This document shows, piece by piece, positions 39,314-48,000 of a DNA stretch of 64,000 nt; position 1 is the first letter of the stretch, and each line of letters opens with the position of its first letter. The stretch lies in NCBI RefSeq assembly GCF_014196805.1, contig NZ_JACIEI010000005.1:140933-204932 (forward strand), in the 5' to 3' direction. This stretch comes from Sulfitobacter undariae. GTDB taxonomy: Bacteria; Pseudomonadota; Alphaproteobacteria; Rhodobacterales; Rhodobacteraceae. The position numbers and the translations under genes are program-made. The notes under the pieces are model-generated. The model worked only from the letters and a program-made list of their open reading frames with translations. It ran no database searches and was not told the DNA's origin.

Positions 39314-39807
39314 TCATTATTCAATCCGATATGCATAACTTTGCTAACCTTCGGATGCGCCGCTGAGCCGCCGCGGGATGTTGGTGTCTGTCATATGCCT
39401 TTTTCAAAAAAGGCTAATCGTTCCAGCAGAGCGATGGATTCGAGGGCATAGATGTCGTTTGGATCGACCAACGCGTTCTTGGCTGTGCTGGCAATGGTTC
39501 CGCGACGAGTTCCTCGATGCACCGCAGGAAGAATGGATGGGGGCGTGAGCTTTGCAAAGTCAGCTTTTCATAAATTCCGTCCTCGGTATTCAGCGCAGCG
39601 AATGTCCGGTTCCCCCCTTCGTGTCGCTGGGCTGAAAATCTAATAGAATTCAGCGCTGCGGCGAAAGGCAGTAAAGTCCCGCATAGCAGACATCGAAGCT
39701 ATCAAAGTGCAACGTCGGCTTTGGTGTTCAATGTTGTGGCCTGAACTCTGTTGGTGATCCGATTTATCGGTTTGCGTGATTTTCTGTAGGGACGTTGCGC
39801 CAGATCG
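39314..39807. other. gene-poor stretch with possible minus-strand remnant
   Basis: No complete gene is visible. On the minus strand, a frame ending at about 39391 reads ALVDPNDIYALESIALLE then RLAFFEKGI and stops. Its TGA overlaps an ATG that opens a 16-codon frame. This looks like the tail of a gene coupled to another, both now cut off. The 39540-39800 part has many stops in all frames and repeats ATTCAGCGC twice (about 39589 and 39649). Confidence 0.45.
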
Positions 39808-40509
39808 CTAAACCCAAGCGACATCCCCAAGGAAAATATACCCCGCGCCGTAGATTGTTTTGATCAGTTGCGGGTTTTTGGGGTCTTCGCGCAGTTTGGT
39901 GCGCAGGCGCGAGATGCGGACATCCATGGCGCGGTCAAAGCTCTCGGAGGCGGCGCCGCCGAGGCTTGTTTGCATTTGGGCGCGGCTGATCAGGCGTTTG
40001 GGCGCGTCGAGGAACAGGCGCAGGACTTCGCCTTCGGCATGGCTGAAGGGGGTCTCGTCTCCGTTTTCGTCCTCTAGCATGTAGCGTTCAAAATGGGCGG
40101 TCCAGTTTTTGAAGCGCGCGGTGTTGCTGGCACGTGTGGCGGGGCGGGTGCTGCGTAGGCGGGCGCGGATACGGGCGACAACTTCGGCGGGATCAAAGGG
40201 TTTGCTGATGTAATCATCCGCGCCCAGCTCCAGCCCTGTCACGCGATCCTGAACCTGTGCGCGGCCTGAAATGATGATGACGATAGCGCCTTGTTCCAGC
40301 GCCAGACGGTGCACCAGCGTGAGGCCGTCTGTGTCAGGCAGGGACAGGTCCACAAGGCAAACATCGGGGGTGCGTTTGGCCAATGCGGCCTCAAACGCCG
40401 AGGCGCGGCCAAAACTCATGGTGTCAAAACCTGCTTCTTGCAGGACATCGGACAGGAGTGTTCGGATTTCGGGTTCGTCATCAAGGATGCTGATCAGGGG
40501 TTTTGTCAT
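39808..40509 (-). CDS. OmpR-type response regulator
   Basis: The 233-residue protein has a receiver domain (acidic DDE at 10-12, phosphoacceptor Asp54 in CLVDLSLPD, SKPFDP with its lysine). A winged-helix DNA-binding domain at the C-terminus carries FSHAEGEVLRLF, SFDRAMDVRISRLRTKL and LIKTIYGAGYIF. It is encoded after the hybrid kinase with an ATGA overlap, so the two form a two-component system. The target genes are not known; the divergent ligase/importer operon begins about 170 bases beyond the kinase gene. Confidence 0.94.
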   Translation of the reverse strand: MTKPLISILDDEPEIRTLLSDVLQEAGFDTMSFGRASAFEAALAKRTPDVCLVDLSLPDTDGLTLVHRLALEQGAIVIIISGRAQVQDRVTGLELGADDYISKPFDPAEVVARIRARLRSTRPATRASNTARFKNWTAHFERYMLEDENGDETPFSHAEGEVLRLFLDAPKRLISRAQMQTSLGGAASESFDRAMDVRISRLRTKLREDPKNPQLIKTIYGAGYIFLGDVAWV

Positions 40510-42413
40510 TTAGGGGCATCCTGTGTGGGTGAAATAAGGGCAGAGAGATCATCGGCGGTGAAGGGTTTGCGCAACACGGGGGCGTGTTTTTGCGCCTCTA
40601 GGAACAACGGCGCGTCAGGCGGTAGGGATGTCATGAGGATCAGCGGCGGGCTGTCAGGGCCGAGGCGGTGGGCCAGATCGGTGCCTGTGCTGTCGCCTTC
40701 CAGCTGGATATCCGAGAGGATCAGCGCGATGTCGGGTAGATCGGCCAAGAGGGCCGAGGCCTCATCGGTGGTGGTGGCTTCAATCACAGAATGCCCCATC
40801 CCCATGAGCATGTCGCGCAGGACGGCACGCAGATCGTCGCGGTCTTCTACCAGCAGCACAAGGCCCGTAGTGGCAGGCAGGGCGGCGCGGTAGGGCAGGC
40901 GCAATCTGATCTTGGCGCCTTGCGTGGCGTTTGACAGGCGTAGATCGCCGCCGGCCAGTTTGGTCATGTCATAGACCATGGGCAGGCCAAGGCCTGAGCC
41001 TTCGGCACCTTTGGTGGTAAAGAAGGGATCAAGTGCTTTGGTCAGCGCGGCGGTGGAAAAGCCGGGGCCGGTATCGGTGATCAGGAATTCGATCCACGTG
41101 TCATGCACGCGGCGTATGGTGATGTGAATGTCGCCGCTGGTGCCCATGGCATCGCGGGCGTTCAGCACAAGGTTCAGCAGGCAATCCTGAACCATACCCT
41201 GATCCAGCAGGACAGGCGCGGTTTCCAGCGGTTCTATTGTGAGGGTCATGCCTGCGGGCAGGGTCGGTTCTGCAAGAGTGGCGAGGTTTTGCATCATAAG
41301 CGGCAAATCGGTGGCCGTCAGGCGCAGGCTGCGCGGGCTGGTGATTTGGGCGATTGAGCTGATGAGCGCACCGCCACGGCGGGCGGCGGCAAGGGTGCCT
41401 TCTATCAGCGGCGGTGCATCTGCGGGCAGATCAGGCAGGCGGGCCATACGCGATTGCATCCCAAGGATGATGGTGAGCAGGTTTGAGAAATCATGTGCAA
41501 GGCCCGAGGTCATTTGCGCCGCCAAAGCGCGGCGGCGGGTTTGTTGCAATGCGGCGCGGGTTTGGGTTTCTTCGGTTACATCTGTCGAGAGGATATAAGC
41601 GCCGCCCGCAGGATCGGGGGTAAGCGCAGTTTTGATCCGCCGCGCGGTGGTTTCATCGGTGAATTCCTGCACGGTGGCGGTGCCGTTGATGGCCTTATTC
41701 AGCGCGTTAGAGACTTTTTCATAGTTCAGGTGGCCCAGAACGTCGCTCATCTTGTGGCCGATGATATCGGAGGGGCGTTCAGGGAAAATCGTGCTGAAGC
41801 GTTGGTTGCTGTAGGTGTAGCGCCCCGAGGTATCCACATGAGAAATATGGGCGGGCATCATCTCGGTTGTCAGGCGGGCGCGGGCCTCCGAAGCGGTGAG
41901 CTGGCGTTTGGTTTCCTCAAGCGCGGCGATCATGGCGGCCAGTTCGCGGTTGGATTGCGCAAGCTGTTCGGAATGAGACAGAACCTGATCACTGAGCGCA
42001 TCGGAACGGGCGCGCAGCAGGGCTTCTTGGGCTTTGGCGGCGGAGATGTCTGTATAAACGGTGACCCAACCGCCTTCGGGCAAGGGGGAACCTTCGACGC
42101 TGATGGTGCGGCCATTGGCGCGGGTGCGTTCCATATAGTGGGGCTTGAAGGCGCGGGCGGTTTCGATGCGTTCGGTGACAAATGTCTCTACATCCCCGAC
42201 CTCGCCGTATTCACCGCCATGGGCCAGATGGGTGATCGTGTCCCGAAAGGTAGCCCCCGGTTGGGCCAGCGCATCTGGCAGGTCAAACATGCTTTGGAAA
42301 GGCGCATTGGACAGGACCAGCCGCAGATCGTTGTCATAAATAGTCAACGCCTGCCCGATCAGGTTCAGGCCGGCCATTGTCATGGATTTGTTTTGTTCAT
42401 CACGGTGTTGCAT
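40506..42413 (-). CDS. PAS-containing hybrid sensor histidine kinase
   Basis: The 635-residue soluble kinase has two PAS-type domains: LTIYDNDLRLVLSNAPFQ near the start and HISHVDTSGRYTYSNQRF in the middle, separated by a coiled coil. The histidine-phosphotransfer region follows with SGLAHDFSNLLTIILG. The ATPase domain has NLVLNARDAMG, ITDTGPGFS and GSGLGLPMVYDM. A C-terminal receiver carries LILSDIQLEGD. No membrane segments are seen, so it senses something in the cytoplasm. I use the ATG at 42413; a GTG at 42428 is also open, and neither has a clear ribosome binding site. Confidence 0.92.
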   Translation of the reverse strand: MQHRDEQNKSMTMAGLNLIGQALTIYDNDLRLVLSNAPFQSMFDLPDALAQPGATFRDTITHLAHGGEYGEVGDVETFVTERIETARAFKPHYMERTRANGRTISVEGSPLPEGGWVTVYTDISAAKAQEALLRARSDALSDQVLSHSEQLAQSNRELAAMIAALEETKRQLTASEARARLTTEMMPAHISHVDTSGRYTYSNQRFSTIFPERPSDIIGHKMSDVLGHLNYEKVSNALNKAINGTATVQEFTDETTARRIKTALTPDPAGGAYILSTDVTEETQTRAALQQTRRRALAAQMTSGLAHDFSNLLTIILGMQSRMARLPDLPADAPPLIEGTLAAARRGGALISSIAQITSPRSLRLTATDLPLMMQNLATLAEPTLPAGMTLTIEPLETAPVLLDQGMVQDCLLNLVLNARDAMGTSGDIHITIRRVHDTWIEFLITDTGPGFSTAALTKALDPFFTTKGAEGSGLGLPMVYDMTKLAGGDLRLSNATQGAKIRLRLPYRAALPATTGLVLLVEDRDDLRAVLRDMLMGMGHSVIEATTTDEASALLADLPDIALILSDIQLEGDSTGTDLAHRLGPDSPPLILMTSLPPDAPLFLEAQKHAPVLRKPFTADDLSALISPTQDAPK

Positions 42414-42544
42414 TGCGCCAGTTTGCACCCGCCGAGGGGGGTGTCAAAGGATGATCTGGTGTTGTTACAATTCGTTAGGATTGAGAAATCATCAGGAAAA
42501 AGTTGACGTGGAAGGTAACCTTGCCATTCTATGAGCTACACTGA

Positions 42545-42591
42545 ACCGCGCAAACGCGGTCGGCCTGTCGGGAGAGACAGGATTGGGAGGA
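42545..42591 (+). promoter_or_regulatory. two tandem hairpins in the leader of the acyl-CoA ligase gene
   Basis: Two perfect 6-bp hairpins stand back to back: ACCGCG-CAAA-CGCGGT (42545-42560) and CCTGTC-GGGAGA-GACAGG (42564-42581). The ribosome binding site GGGAGGA (42585-42591) follows directly. The second loop presents GGGAGA, similar to the ribosome binding site itself. The arrangement suggests control of translation by a protein or small RNA that reads GGA/GGAG. Confidence 0.55.
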
Positions 42592-42597
42592 TACAAT

Positions 42598-44568
42598 TTG
42601 GCTTTGATACTATGCCCTGAGGGGCAACCCGCATCTGTGCCCGCATTGCTGCACCGCAATGCCAAGCAGTTCGCGAACGCGCCTGCGTACCGTGAAAAAG
42701 AATACGGCATCTGGCAAACTTGGACGTGGTCGCAGACCCGTGACGAAGTCGAGGCGCTGGCGCTGGGCATGTTGGAGTTGGGATTGAATGAGGGGGACTT
42801 TGTCTCTGTCATCGGGCGCAACCGTCCAAGCCTGTATTGGGCGATGATGGCCGCAGAGATGTGTGGCGCTGTGCCTGTGCCGTTGTACCAAGACGCCAAT
42901 GCCGAAGAGATGACCTATGTGATGAGCCACTGCGGTGCGCGCTTTGCTGTTGTCGGGGATCAGGAGCAGGTGGATAAAATCCTTGATGTGAAGGATGAGT
43001 TGCCGCAGTTCGAGCGGATGATCTATCTGGATCCACGTGGGTTGCGCAAATACGATCACGCGGCGTTGGATCAGTACCATGCCGTGCAGGAAATGGGCCG
43101 CAAGAACCGCGACAAGCACATCAAAGAGCTGGAAGCGCGTCAGGCAAAGCTGAATTACGATAGCACAGGTGTAATGTTGTACACATCTGGCACCACGGGG
43201 AAGCCTAAGGGCGTGGTACTGAGCAACCGCAATGTCATAGAGACGGCGAAATCATCGTCGCAGTTTGATAATTTGCAGCAGAGCGACGAGATTCTGGCCT
43301 ATTTGCCGATGGCATGGGTTGGGGATTTCATCTTTTCGGTTGGGCAAGCATTGTGGACGGGGTTTTGTACCAATTGTCCCGAAAGTGCGGACACCATGCA
43401 TGTGGATTTGCGCGAAATCGGGCCGACATATTACTTTGCGCCGCCGCGTGTGTTTGAAACACAATTGACCAATGTGATGATCCGCATGGAGGATTCAGGC
43501 CGCTTTAAGAAACGCCTGTTTGACTATTACATGGGCGTCGCACGCAAGGTCGGGCCTGCGATTTTGGACGGCAAAGAAGTGAGCTTTGGGGATCGGCTGA
43601 AGTACCGTCTGGGCGAGATGTTCATCTATGGGCCGCTGAAAAATACGCTGGGCTTTAGCCGTGTGCGTGTGGGGTATACGGCGGGTGAGGCGATCGGGCC
43701 GGAGATTTTCGATTTCTACCGCTCGCTTGGGATCAACCTCAAGCAATTATACGGTCAGACGGAAGCGACAGTGTTCATCACCGCGCAGCCTGACGGGCAA
43801 GTGCGCAGTGACACGGTTGGCGTGACCTGTCCGGGTGTGGAACTGAAGATTGCCGACAATGGCGAGGTTTTCTATCGCTCGCCCGGTGTGTTTGTTGAGT
43901 ATTACAAAAACGCTGAAAGCACCGCAGATACCAAAGACGCCGAAGGCTGGGTGGCCACGGGGGATGCGGGATTTATAGAGCCTGATACAGGGCATTTGCG
44001 GATTATTGACCGTGCTAAAGACGTGGGCAAGATGGCGGATGGATCGCTGTTTGCGCCAAAATACGTTGAGAACAAACTCAAGTTTTTCCCGAATGTTCTG
44101 GAGGCGGTTGTCTTTGGCAATGGCAAAGAAGAATGCACGGCGTTTATCAATATCGATCTGACGGCGGTAGGCAATTGGGCCGAACGCAACAACATCGGTT
44201 ATGCATCTTATCAGGAATTGGCGCGCCATCCGCAAGTTATGGATACAATCCAGAGCCATGTGGAAGAGGTGAACAAATCCGTGGCCCAAGACGAGATGCT
44301 GTCAGGCTGTCAGGTGCACCGTTTTGTGGTGCTGCATAAAGAGTTGGATGCGGATGACGGAGAACTGACACGGACACGTAAGGTGCGCCGTCGGGTCATC
44401 GAAGAGAAGTATCACGATATCCTCACCGCGATGTATGACGGATCACCGCAGGTGAGCACGGAGACTGAAGTCACCTATGAGGACGGGCGTAAAGGCAGCA
44501 TTAAAGCGACGCTGGAAGTCCGTTCTGCGGCGGTGATGCCTGTGGCGCATAAGATGGCCGCGCAATGA
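42598..44568 (+). CDS. AMP-forming acyl-CoA synthetase (long-chain type)
   Basis: The enzyme activates a carboxylic acid to its CoA thioester through an acyl-adenylate. The 656-residue protein has the P-loop-like VMLYTSGTTGKPKGVVLSN, the adenylation motif LYGQTEATVF, WVATGDAGFIEPDTG and the hinge region IIDRAKDVGKMADG. It resembles the long-chain FadD15-like branch. The start is probably a TTG at 42598, 6 bases after GGGAGGA; a TTG at 42583 lies before that site. It heads a same-direction series with the ABC importer genes, so it probably activates what the importer brings in. Confidence 0.9.
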   Translation: MALILCPEGQPASVPALLHRNAKQFANAPAYREKEYGIWQTWTWSQTRDEVEALALGMLELGLNEGDFVSVIGRNRPSLYWAMMAAEMCGAVPVPLYQDANAEEMTYVMSHCGARFAVVGDQEQVDKILDVKDELPQFERMIYLDPRGLRKYDHAALDQYHAVQEMGRKNRDKHIKELEARQAKLNYDSTGVMLYTSGTTGKPKGVVLSNRNVIETAKSSSQFDNLQQSDEILAYLPMAWVGDFIFSVGQALWTGFCTNCPESADTMHVDLREIGPTYYFAPPRVFETQLTNVMIRMEDSGRFKKRLFDYYMGVARKVGPAILDGKEVSFGDRLKYRLGEMFIYGPLKNTLGFSRVRVGYTAGEAIGPEIFDFYRSLGINLKQLYGQTEATVFITAQPDGQVRSDTVGVTCPGVELKIADNGEVFYRSPGVFVEYYKNAESTADTKDAEGWVATGDAGFIEPDTGHLRIIDRAKDVGKMADGSLFAPKYVENKLKFFPNVLEAVVFGNGKEECTAFINIDLTAVGNWAERNNIGYASYQELARHPQVMDTIQSHVEEVNKSVAQDEMLSGCQVHRFVVLHKELDADDGELTRTRKVRRRVIEEKYHDILTAMYDGSPQVSTETEVTYEDGRKGSIKATLEVRSAAVMPVAHKMAAQ

Positions 44569-44704
44569 GAGTCGTGTTGGAAGTGCGCGTGAGGGGATTG
44601 CGACGCGCGTCTACGACGACGCCCCGCCCACCCTCCCGTTTTGGCGTGCAAGCCGGGGGTGCTGGATTGAGTTTGAATGGCAAAATGAAGCAGGGGGGCA
44701 TCGC

Positions 44705-45523
44705 GTGAAAGATAACGTTGATAGCTATGTAACCAAAGACGGGCGCACCATTGGGCCTGTTGTGATGGAGATGAAGAACATCACCCTGCGGTTTGGTGGT
44801 GTTGAAGCGATCAAGGATATTTCCTTTGATATTCGTGAAGGCGAGATCAGGGCGATCATCGGGCCTAACGGCGCGGGCAAGTCTTCGATGCTGAATGTGA
44901 TTTCGGGTTTCTATGTGCCGCAAGACGGGGAAGTTTGGTACCGTGGTGCGCCGCGCCCTGCAATGAAGCCGTTTCAGGTGGCACAGCAAGGGATTGCGCG
45001 GACGTTCCAGAACATTGCCTTGTTTGAAGGCATGTCTGTGCTGGACAACGTGATGACCGGCCGTTTGACGCATATGAAGTCCGGTTTGATGTCGCAGATG
45101 TTGTGGCGCGGTGCGGCTGAGAAAGAAGAGATTGAAAACCGCGAAGTGGCGGAGCGGATCATCGACTTTTTGGAAATTCAGGCCATTCGGAAAACACCTG
45201 TGTCGCGTCTGTCTTATGGTTTGAAAAAGCGGGTTGAGCTGGCGCGGGCCTTGGCGGCCGAGCCGTCGCTGTTGCTGCTGGATGAGCCGATGGCGGGGAT
45301 GAACGTGGAGGAAAAAGAGGACATGAGCCGCTTTATCCTTGATGTGAATGACGAATTTGGCACCACGATTGCCTTGATCGAACATGACATGGGCGTGGTC
45401 ATGGACCTGAGCGACCGTGTGGTTGTGATGGATTACGGCAAAAAGATCGGCGACGGCACGCCGCATGAGGTGCGTAACAATCAGGAGGTGATTGATGCGT
45501 ATTTGGGTGTGGCACATGATTGA
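44705..45523 (+). CDS. branched-chain-type ABC transporter ATP-binding protein (LivG-like)
   Basis: The 272-residue ATPase has Walker A GPNGAGKSS, a Q-loop, the signature LSYGLKKRVELARAL, Walker B LLLLDEPMAGMN and the H-loop region IALIEHDMGVVMDLSD. The MAGMN and EHDM wording are those of the LivG group. About 20 residues precede the first strand, starting from a GTG at 44705; the ATG at 44765 is an alternative. The permease gene follows 18 bases later. Confidence 0.93.
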   Translation: MKDNVDSYVTKDGRTIGPVVMEMKNITLRFGGVEAIKDISFDIREGEIRAIIGPNGAGKSSMLNVISGFYVPQDGEVWYRGAPRPAMKPFQVAQQGIARTFQNIALFEGMSVLDNVMTGRLTHMKSGLMSQMLWRGAAEKEEIENREVAERIIDFLEIQAIRKTPVSRLSYGLKKRVELARALAAEPSLLLLDEPMAGMNVEEKEDMSRFILDVNDEFGTTIALIEHDMGVVMDLSDRVVVMDYGKKIGDGTPHEVRNNQEVIDAYLGVAHD

Positions 45524-45541
45524 TTTTCGGGGGGCTTTGTC

Positions 45542-46549
45542 ATGAACGAGCAGCTGGCATTTACGATTGAGGTCTTTGCGAACGGGCTGATGGCGGGAGT
45601 TCTGTATGCTCTTGTCGCGCTGGGATTTGTTTTGATCTATAAGGCATCGGGTATTTTCAACTATGCCCAAGGGGTTATGGCGCTTTTTGCGGCGATGACC
45701 TTGGTGGGGATTCAGAACGGTCAGGTGCCGTTTGTACACTTGATTAACGCGATTTTTGGCACCGAAATTCATGGCTTTGGCTGGACGGTACCTTCGTTTG
45801 TGGCGATCATCCTGACGGTGTTTGTGATGATCGGGCTGGCGTGGGCCGTGCAACGGTTTGTGTTTCGCCATTTGGTGGGACAAGAGCCGATCATTTTGTT
45901 CATGGCGACCATCGGTTTGGCGTATTTCCTTGAGGGTGTCGCGGATTTGATGTGGGGGTCTGAGCTGAAGACATTGACTGTCTGTGCGACCGAGAGCGTC
46001 TGTCTGCCGCAAGGGATGAATATGTGGTTGGAAACAACAACCTATGAGGCCATGGGATACGGGTTCTTCATCGACAATCTGGACATCGTAGCGAGCATCA
46101 TTGCGGCGTTGTTGGTGGCGGGATTGGTAATGTTTGCGCAATATACCAAGCAGGGCCGCGCGATGCGGGCTGTGGCGGATGACCATCAGGCGGCGTTGTC
46201 TGTGGGTGTGTCGCTGAACTTTATCTGGATTTTGGTCTGGTCGCTGGCAGGGTTTGTAGCCTTGGTGGCAGGGATCATGTGGGGCGCGAAATCTGGTGTT
46301 CAGTTCTCGCTATCGCTGATCGCGCTTAAGGCGCTGCCAGTGCTGATGCTGGGTGGGTTCACCTCTATTCCGGGGGCCATCGTGGGTGGTTTGATCATCG
46401 GTGTGGGTGAAAAGATGTTCGAATTCCTGATCGGCGCGCCGTTCCTTGGTGGGGCAACCGAGAACTGGTTTGCCTACATGCTGGCGCTGGTGTTTCTGGT
46501 GTTCCGTCCGCAGGGCTTGTTCGGGGAGAAGATCATTGAACGGGTTTAG
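45542..46549 (+). CDS. branched-chain-type ABC transporter permease (LivH-like)
   Basis: The 335-residue inner-membrane permease has about eight membrane segments. It has LivH features: GLMAGVLYALVALGFVLIYK near the N-terminus, GRAMRAVADDHQAALSVGV in the coupling loop, and GGFTSIPGAIVGGLIIGVGE. A GGGGGG run precedes the ATG. The C-terminal codons overlap the start of a small unannotated frame (46536-46808). Confidence 0.93.
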   Translation: MNEQLAFTIEVFANGLMAGVLYALVALGFVLIYKASGIFNYAQGVMALFAAMTLVGIQNGQVPFVHLINAIFGTEIHGFGWTVPSFVAIILTVFVMIGLAWAVQRFVFRHLVGQEPIILFMATIGLAYFLEGVADLMWGSELKTLTVCATESVCLPQGMNMWLETTTYEAMGYGFFIDNLDIVASIIAALLVAGLVMFAQYTKQGRAMRAVADDHQAALSVGVSLNFIWILVWSLAGFVALVAGIMWGAKSGVQFSLSLIALKALPVLMLGGFTSIPGAIVGGLIIGVGEKMFEFLIGAPFLGGATENWFAYMLALVFLVFRPQGLFGEKIIERV

Positions 46550-46808
46550 CGCGCTAATCAATTTTCAACGTATTTATGCCTCTTTGAGTGTTGGCTCCTT
46601 TGGTTTAGCAGCTTGGTCGCTATGGATGTCAGGCCGTATCGAGGAAGCACAAAAAGCGTTTGAGCCCTACTCTGATGACTGGATGGCGTTGGAGAGCAAG
46701 GGAATAACACATTCCATCAACTTTAGTGGGGCAGTTCTTGCTCTAATATTGACCGTGATAGTCTGGGCCGTTCACACGGCGATCCGCACCCCAAGAAAGG
46801 CAGCTTAA
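46536..46808 (+). CDS. small two-helix membrane protein inside the importer operon
   Basis: A 90-residue frame starts at a TTG (46536) that has GGGGAG about 7 bases upstream and overlaps the end of the LivH-like gene. Its TAA shares a base with the ATG of the LivM-like gene. It has two likely membrane segments (SVGSFGLAAWSLWM at about 18-31; GAVLALILTVIVWAV at about 67-81). A soluble stretch between them includes EEAQKAFEPYSDDWMALE. I do not recognise the family. The tight fit on both sides supports it being a real gene and possibly an accessory part of the importer. Confidence 0.65.
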   Translation: MNGFSALINFQRIYASLSVGSFGLAAWSLWMSGRIEEAQKAFEPYSDDWMALESKGITHSINFSGAVLALILTVIVWAVHTAIRTPRKAA

Positions 46809-47920
46809 TGTTTTACCGTGAAGCAGGCGATTTTAATACGACCTACGCCGAGGACCAGCAGACATTTCCGATCAAGTTTGACCGGTATCGCTATTATTTG
46901 GTGATGTTCATTGCGATTGTTGTCGTGCCTTTTGTCATCAACGATTACTGGGTCAACTCACTTTTGTTGCCGTTCCTGATCTATTCGATTGCGGCGCTGG
47001 GGCTGAATATCCTTGTGGGATATTGCGGACAGGTGTCGCTGGGCACAGGCGGTTTCATGGCTGTGGGGGCATATAGCTGTTACAAGTTCATGACGGGCGT
47101 CGATATCTGGTGGGGCGGTGAATTGCTGTTCCGTCTGCCCGAGTTTAACATCTTTTTCAGCGTCATCATGGGCGGTGTGATGACCGCGATTGTGGGTGCG
47201 CTGTTTGGTCTGCCCAGCTTGCGGATCAAAGGGTTTTATCTGGCGGTGGCGACACTGGCGGCGCAGTTTTTCCTTGTCTGGCTGTTTAACCGTGTGGCGT
47301 GGTTTTATAACTACTCTGCTTCCGGTCAGATCAGCGCGCCAGAGCGTGGATTTCTGGGTGTATTGATCACCGGACCGTCTACGGCACCTTGGGCGGCCTA
47401 TCTGTTTTGTCTGTTTTTCACGATCATCTGTGCCTATGCGGCGCGGAACATGACGCGTGGTGCGGCAGGGCGCAAGTGGATGGCGATCCGTGACATGGAT
47501 ATTGCGGCCGAGATCATCGGGGTGAACCCGTTGCGGGCCAAGCTGACCGCCTTTGCTGTGTCCTCCTTCTTTATCGGCATCTCTGGCGCATTGTTCTTTG
47601 CGGTCTATTTGGGCGCGGTGGAAGTGGGCGAAGCCTTTGGCATCACCAAGTCATTCCTCGTGTTGTTTATGGTGATCATCGGCGGCTTGGGCAGCATCTT
47701 TGGCTCCTTCGCGGGGGCGGCGTTTCTGGTGCTGTTGCCTGTGGCGCTGAAGGTTGTCGGCGTTGATTTTCTGGGCTGGCCGACGGACATCGTAGCGCAT
47801 TTGCAGCTGGTGATTGTGGGCGCGTTGATCATTCTCTTTTTGATCGTTGAGCCACACGGCATTGCCCAGCTGTGGCGTCTGGCGAAAGAAAAACTAAGAT
47901 TGTGGCCCTTCCCGCACTGA
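46808..47920 (+). CDS. branched-chain-type ABC transporter permease (LivM-like)
   Basis: The 370-residue permease has eight or more membrane segments and the LivM features ALGLNILVGYCGQVSLGTGGF, LPSLRIKGFYLAVATLAA and GRKWMAIRDMDIAAEIIGV. It also has IIGGLGSIFGSFAGAAFLV. The N-terminus is about 35 residues longer than in short LivM proteins. Its start overlaps the stop of the small membrane protein gene. Confidence 0.93.
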   Translation: MFYREAGDFNTTYAEDQQTFPIKFDRYRYYLVMFIAIVVVPFVINDYWVNSLLLPFLIYSIAALGLNILVGYCGQVSLGTGGFMAVGAYSCYKFMTGVDIWWGGELLFRLPEFNIFFSVIMGGVMTAIVGALFGLPSLRIKGFYLAVATLAAQFFLVWLFNRVAWFYNYSASGQISAPERGFLGVLITGPSTAPWAAYLFCLFFTIICAYAARNMTRGAAGRKWMAIRDMDIAAEIIGVNPLRAKLTAFAVSSFFIGISGALFFAVYLGAVEVGEAFGITKSFLVLFMVIIGGLGSIFGSFAGAAFLVLLPVALKVVGVDFLGWPTDIVAHLQLVIVGALIILFLIVEPHGIAQLWRLAKEKLRLWPFPH

Positions 47921-47943
47921 CGCGGGGAGCCACACAAAAGCGA

Positions 47944-47964
47944 GGCGGGAGAACCCGCCCTTTT
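47944..47964 (+). terminator. attenuator-like hairpin between permease and binding-protein genes
   Basis: A 6-bp GC stem (GGCGGG-AGAA-CCCGCC) is followed by CTTTT. It could trim read-through from the permease genes, or protect the 5' end of the binding-protein mRNA. The strong AGGGAGGA ribosome binding site of the next gene follows. Confidence 0.55.
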
Positions 47965-48000
47965 AAACCAATCGGATATTATCCAAGGGAGGAAACACCG

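Noticed and set aside
39452..39643. A 63-codon plus-strand frame in the gene-poor stretch
   Set aside because: No ribosome binding site, no recognisable family, and it overlaps the more gene-like minus-strand remnant.
44501..46186. A 561-codon minus-strand open frame across the ligase end and the LivG- and LivH-like genes
   Set aside because: His/Arg/Gln-rich translation with no domain; it crosses several clearly coding genes and their spacers.
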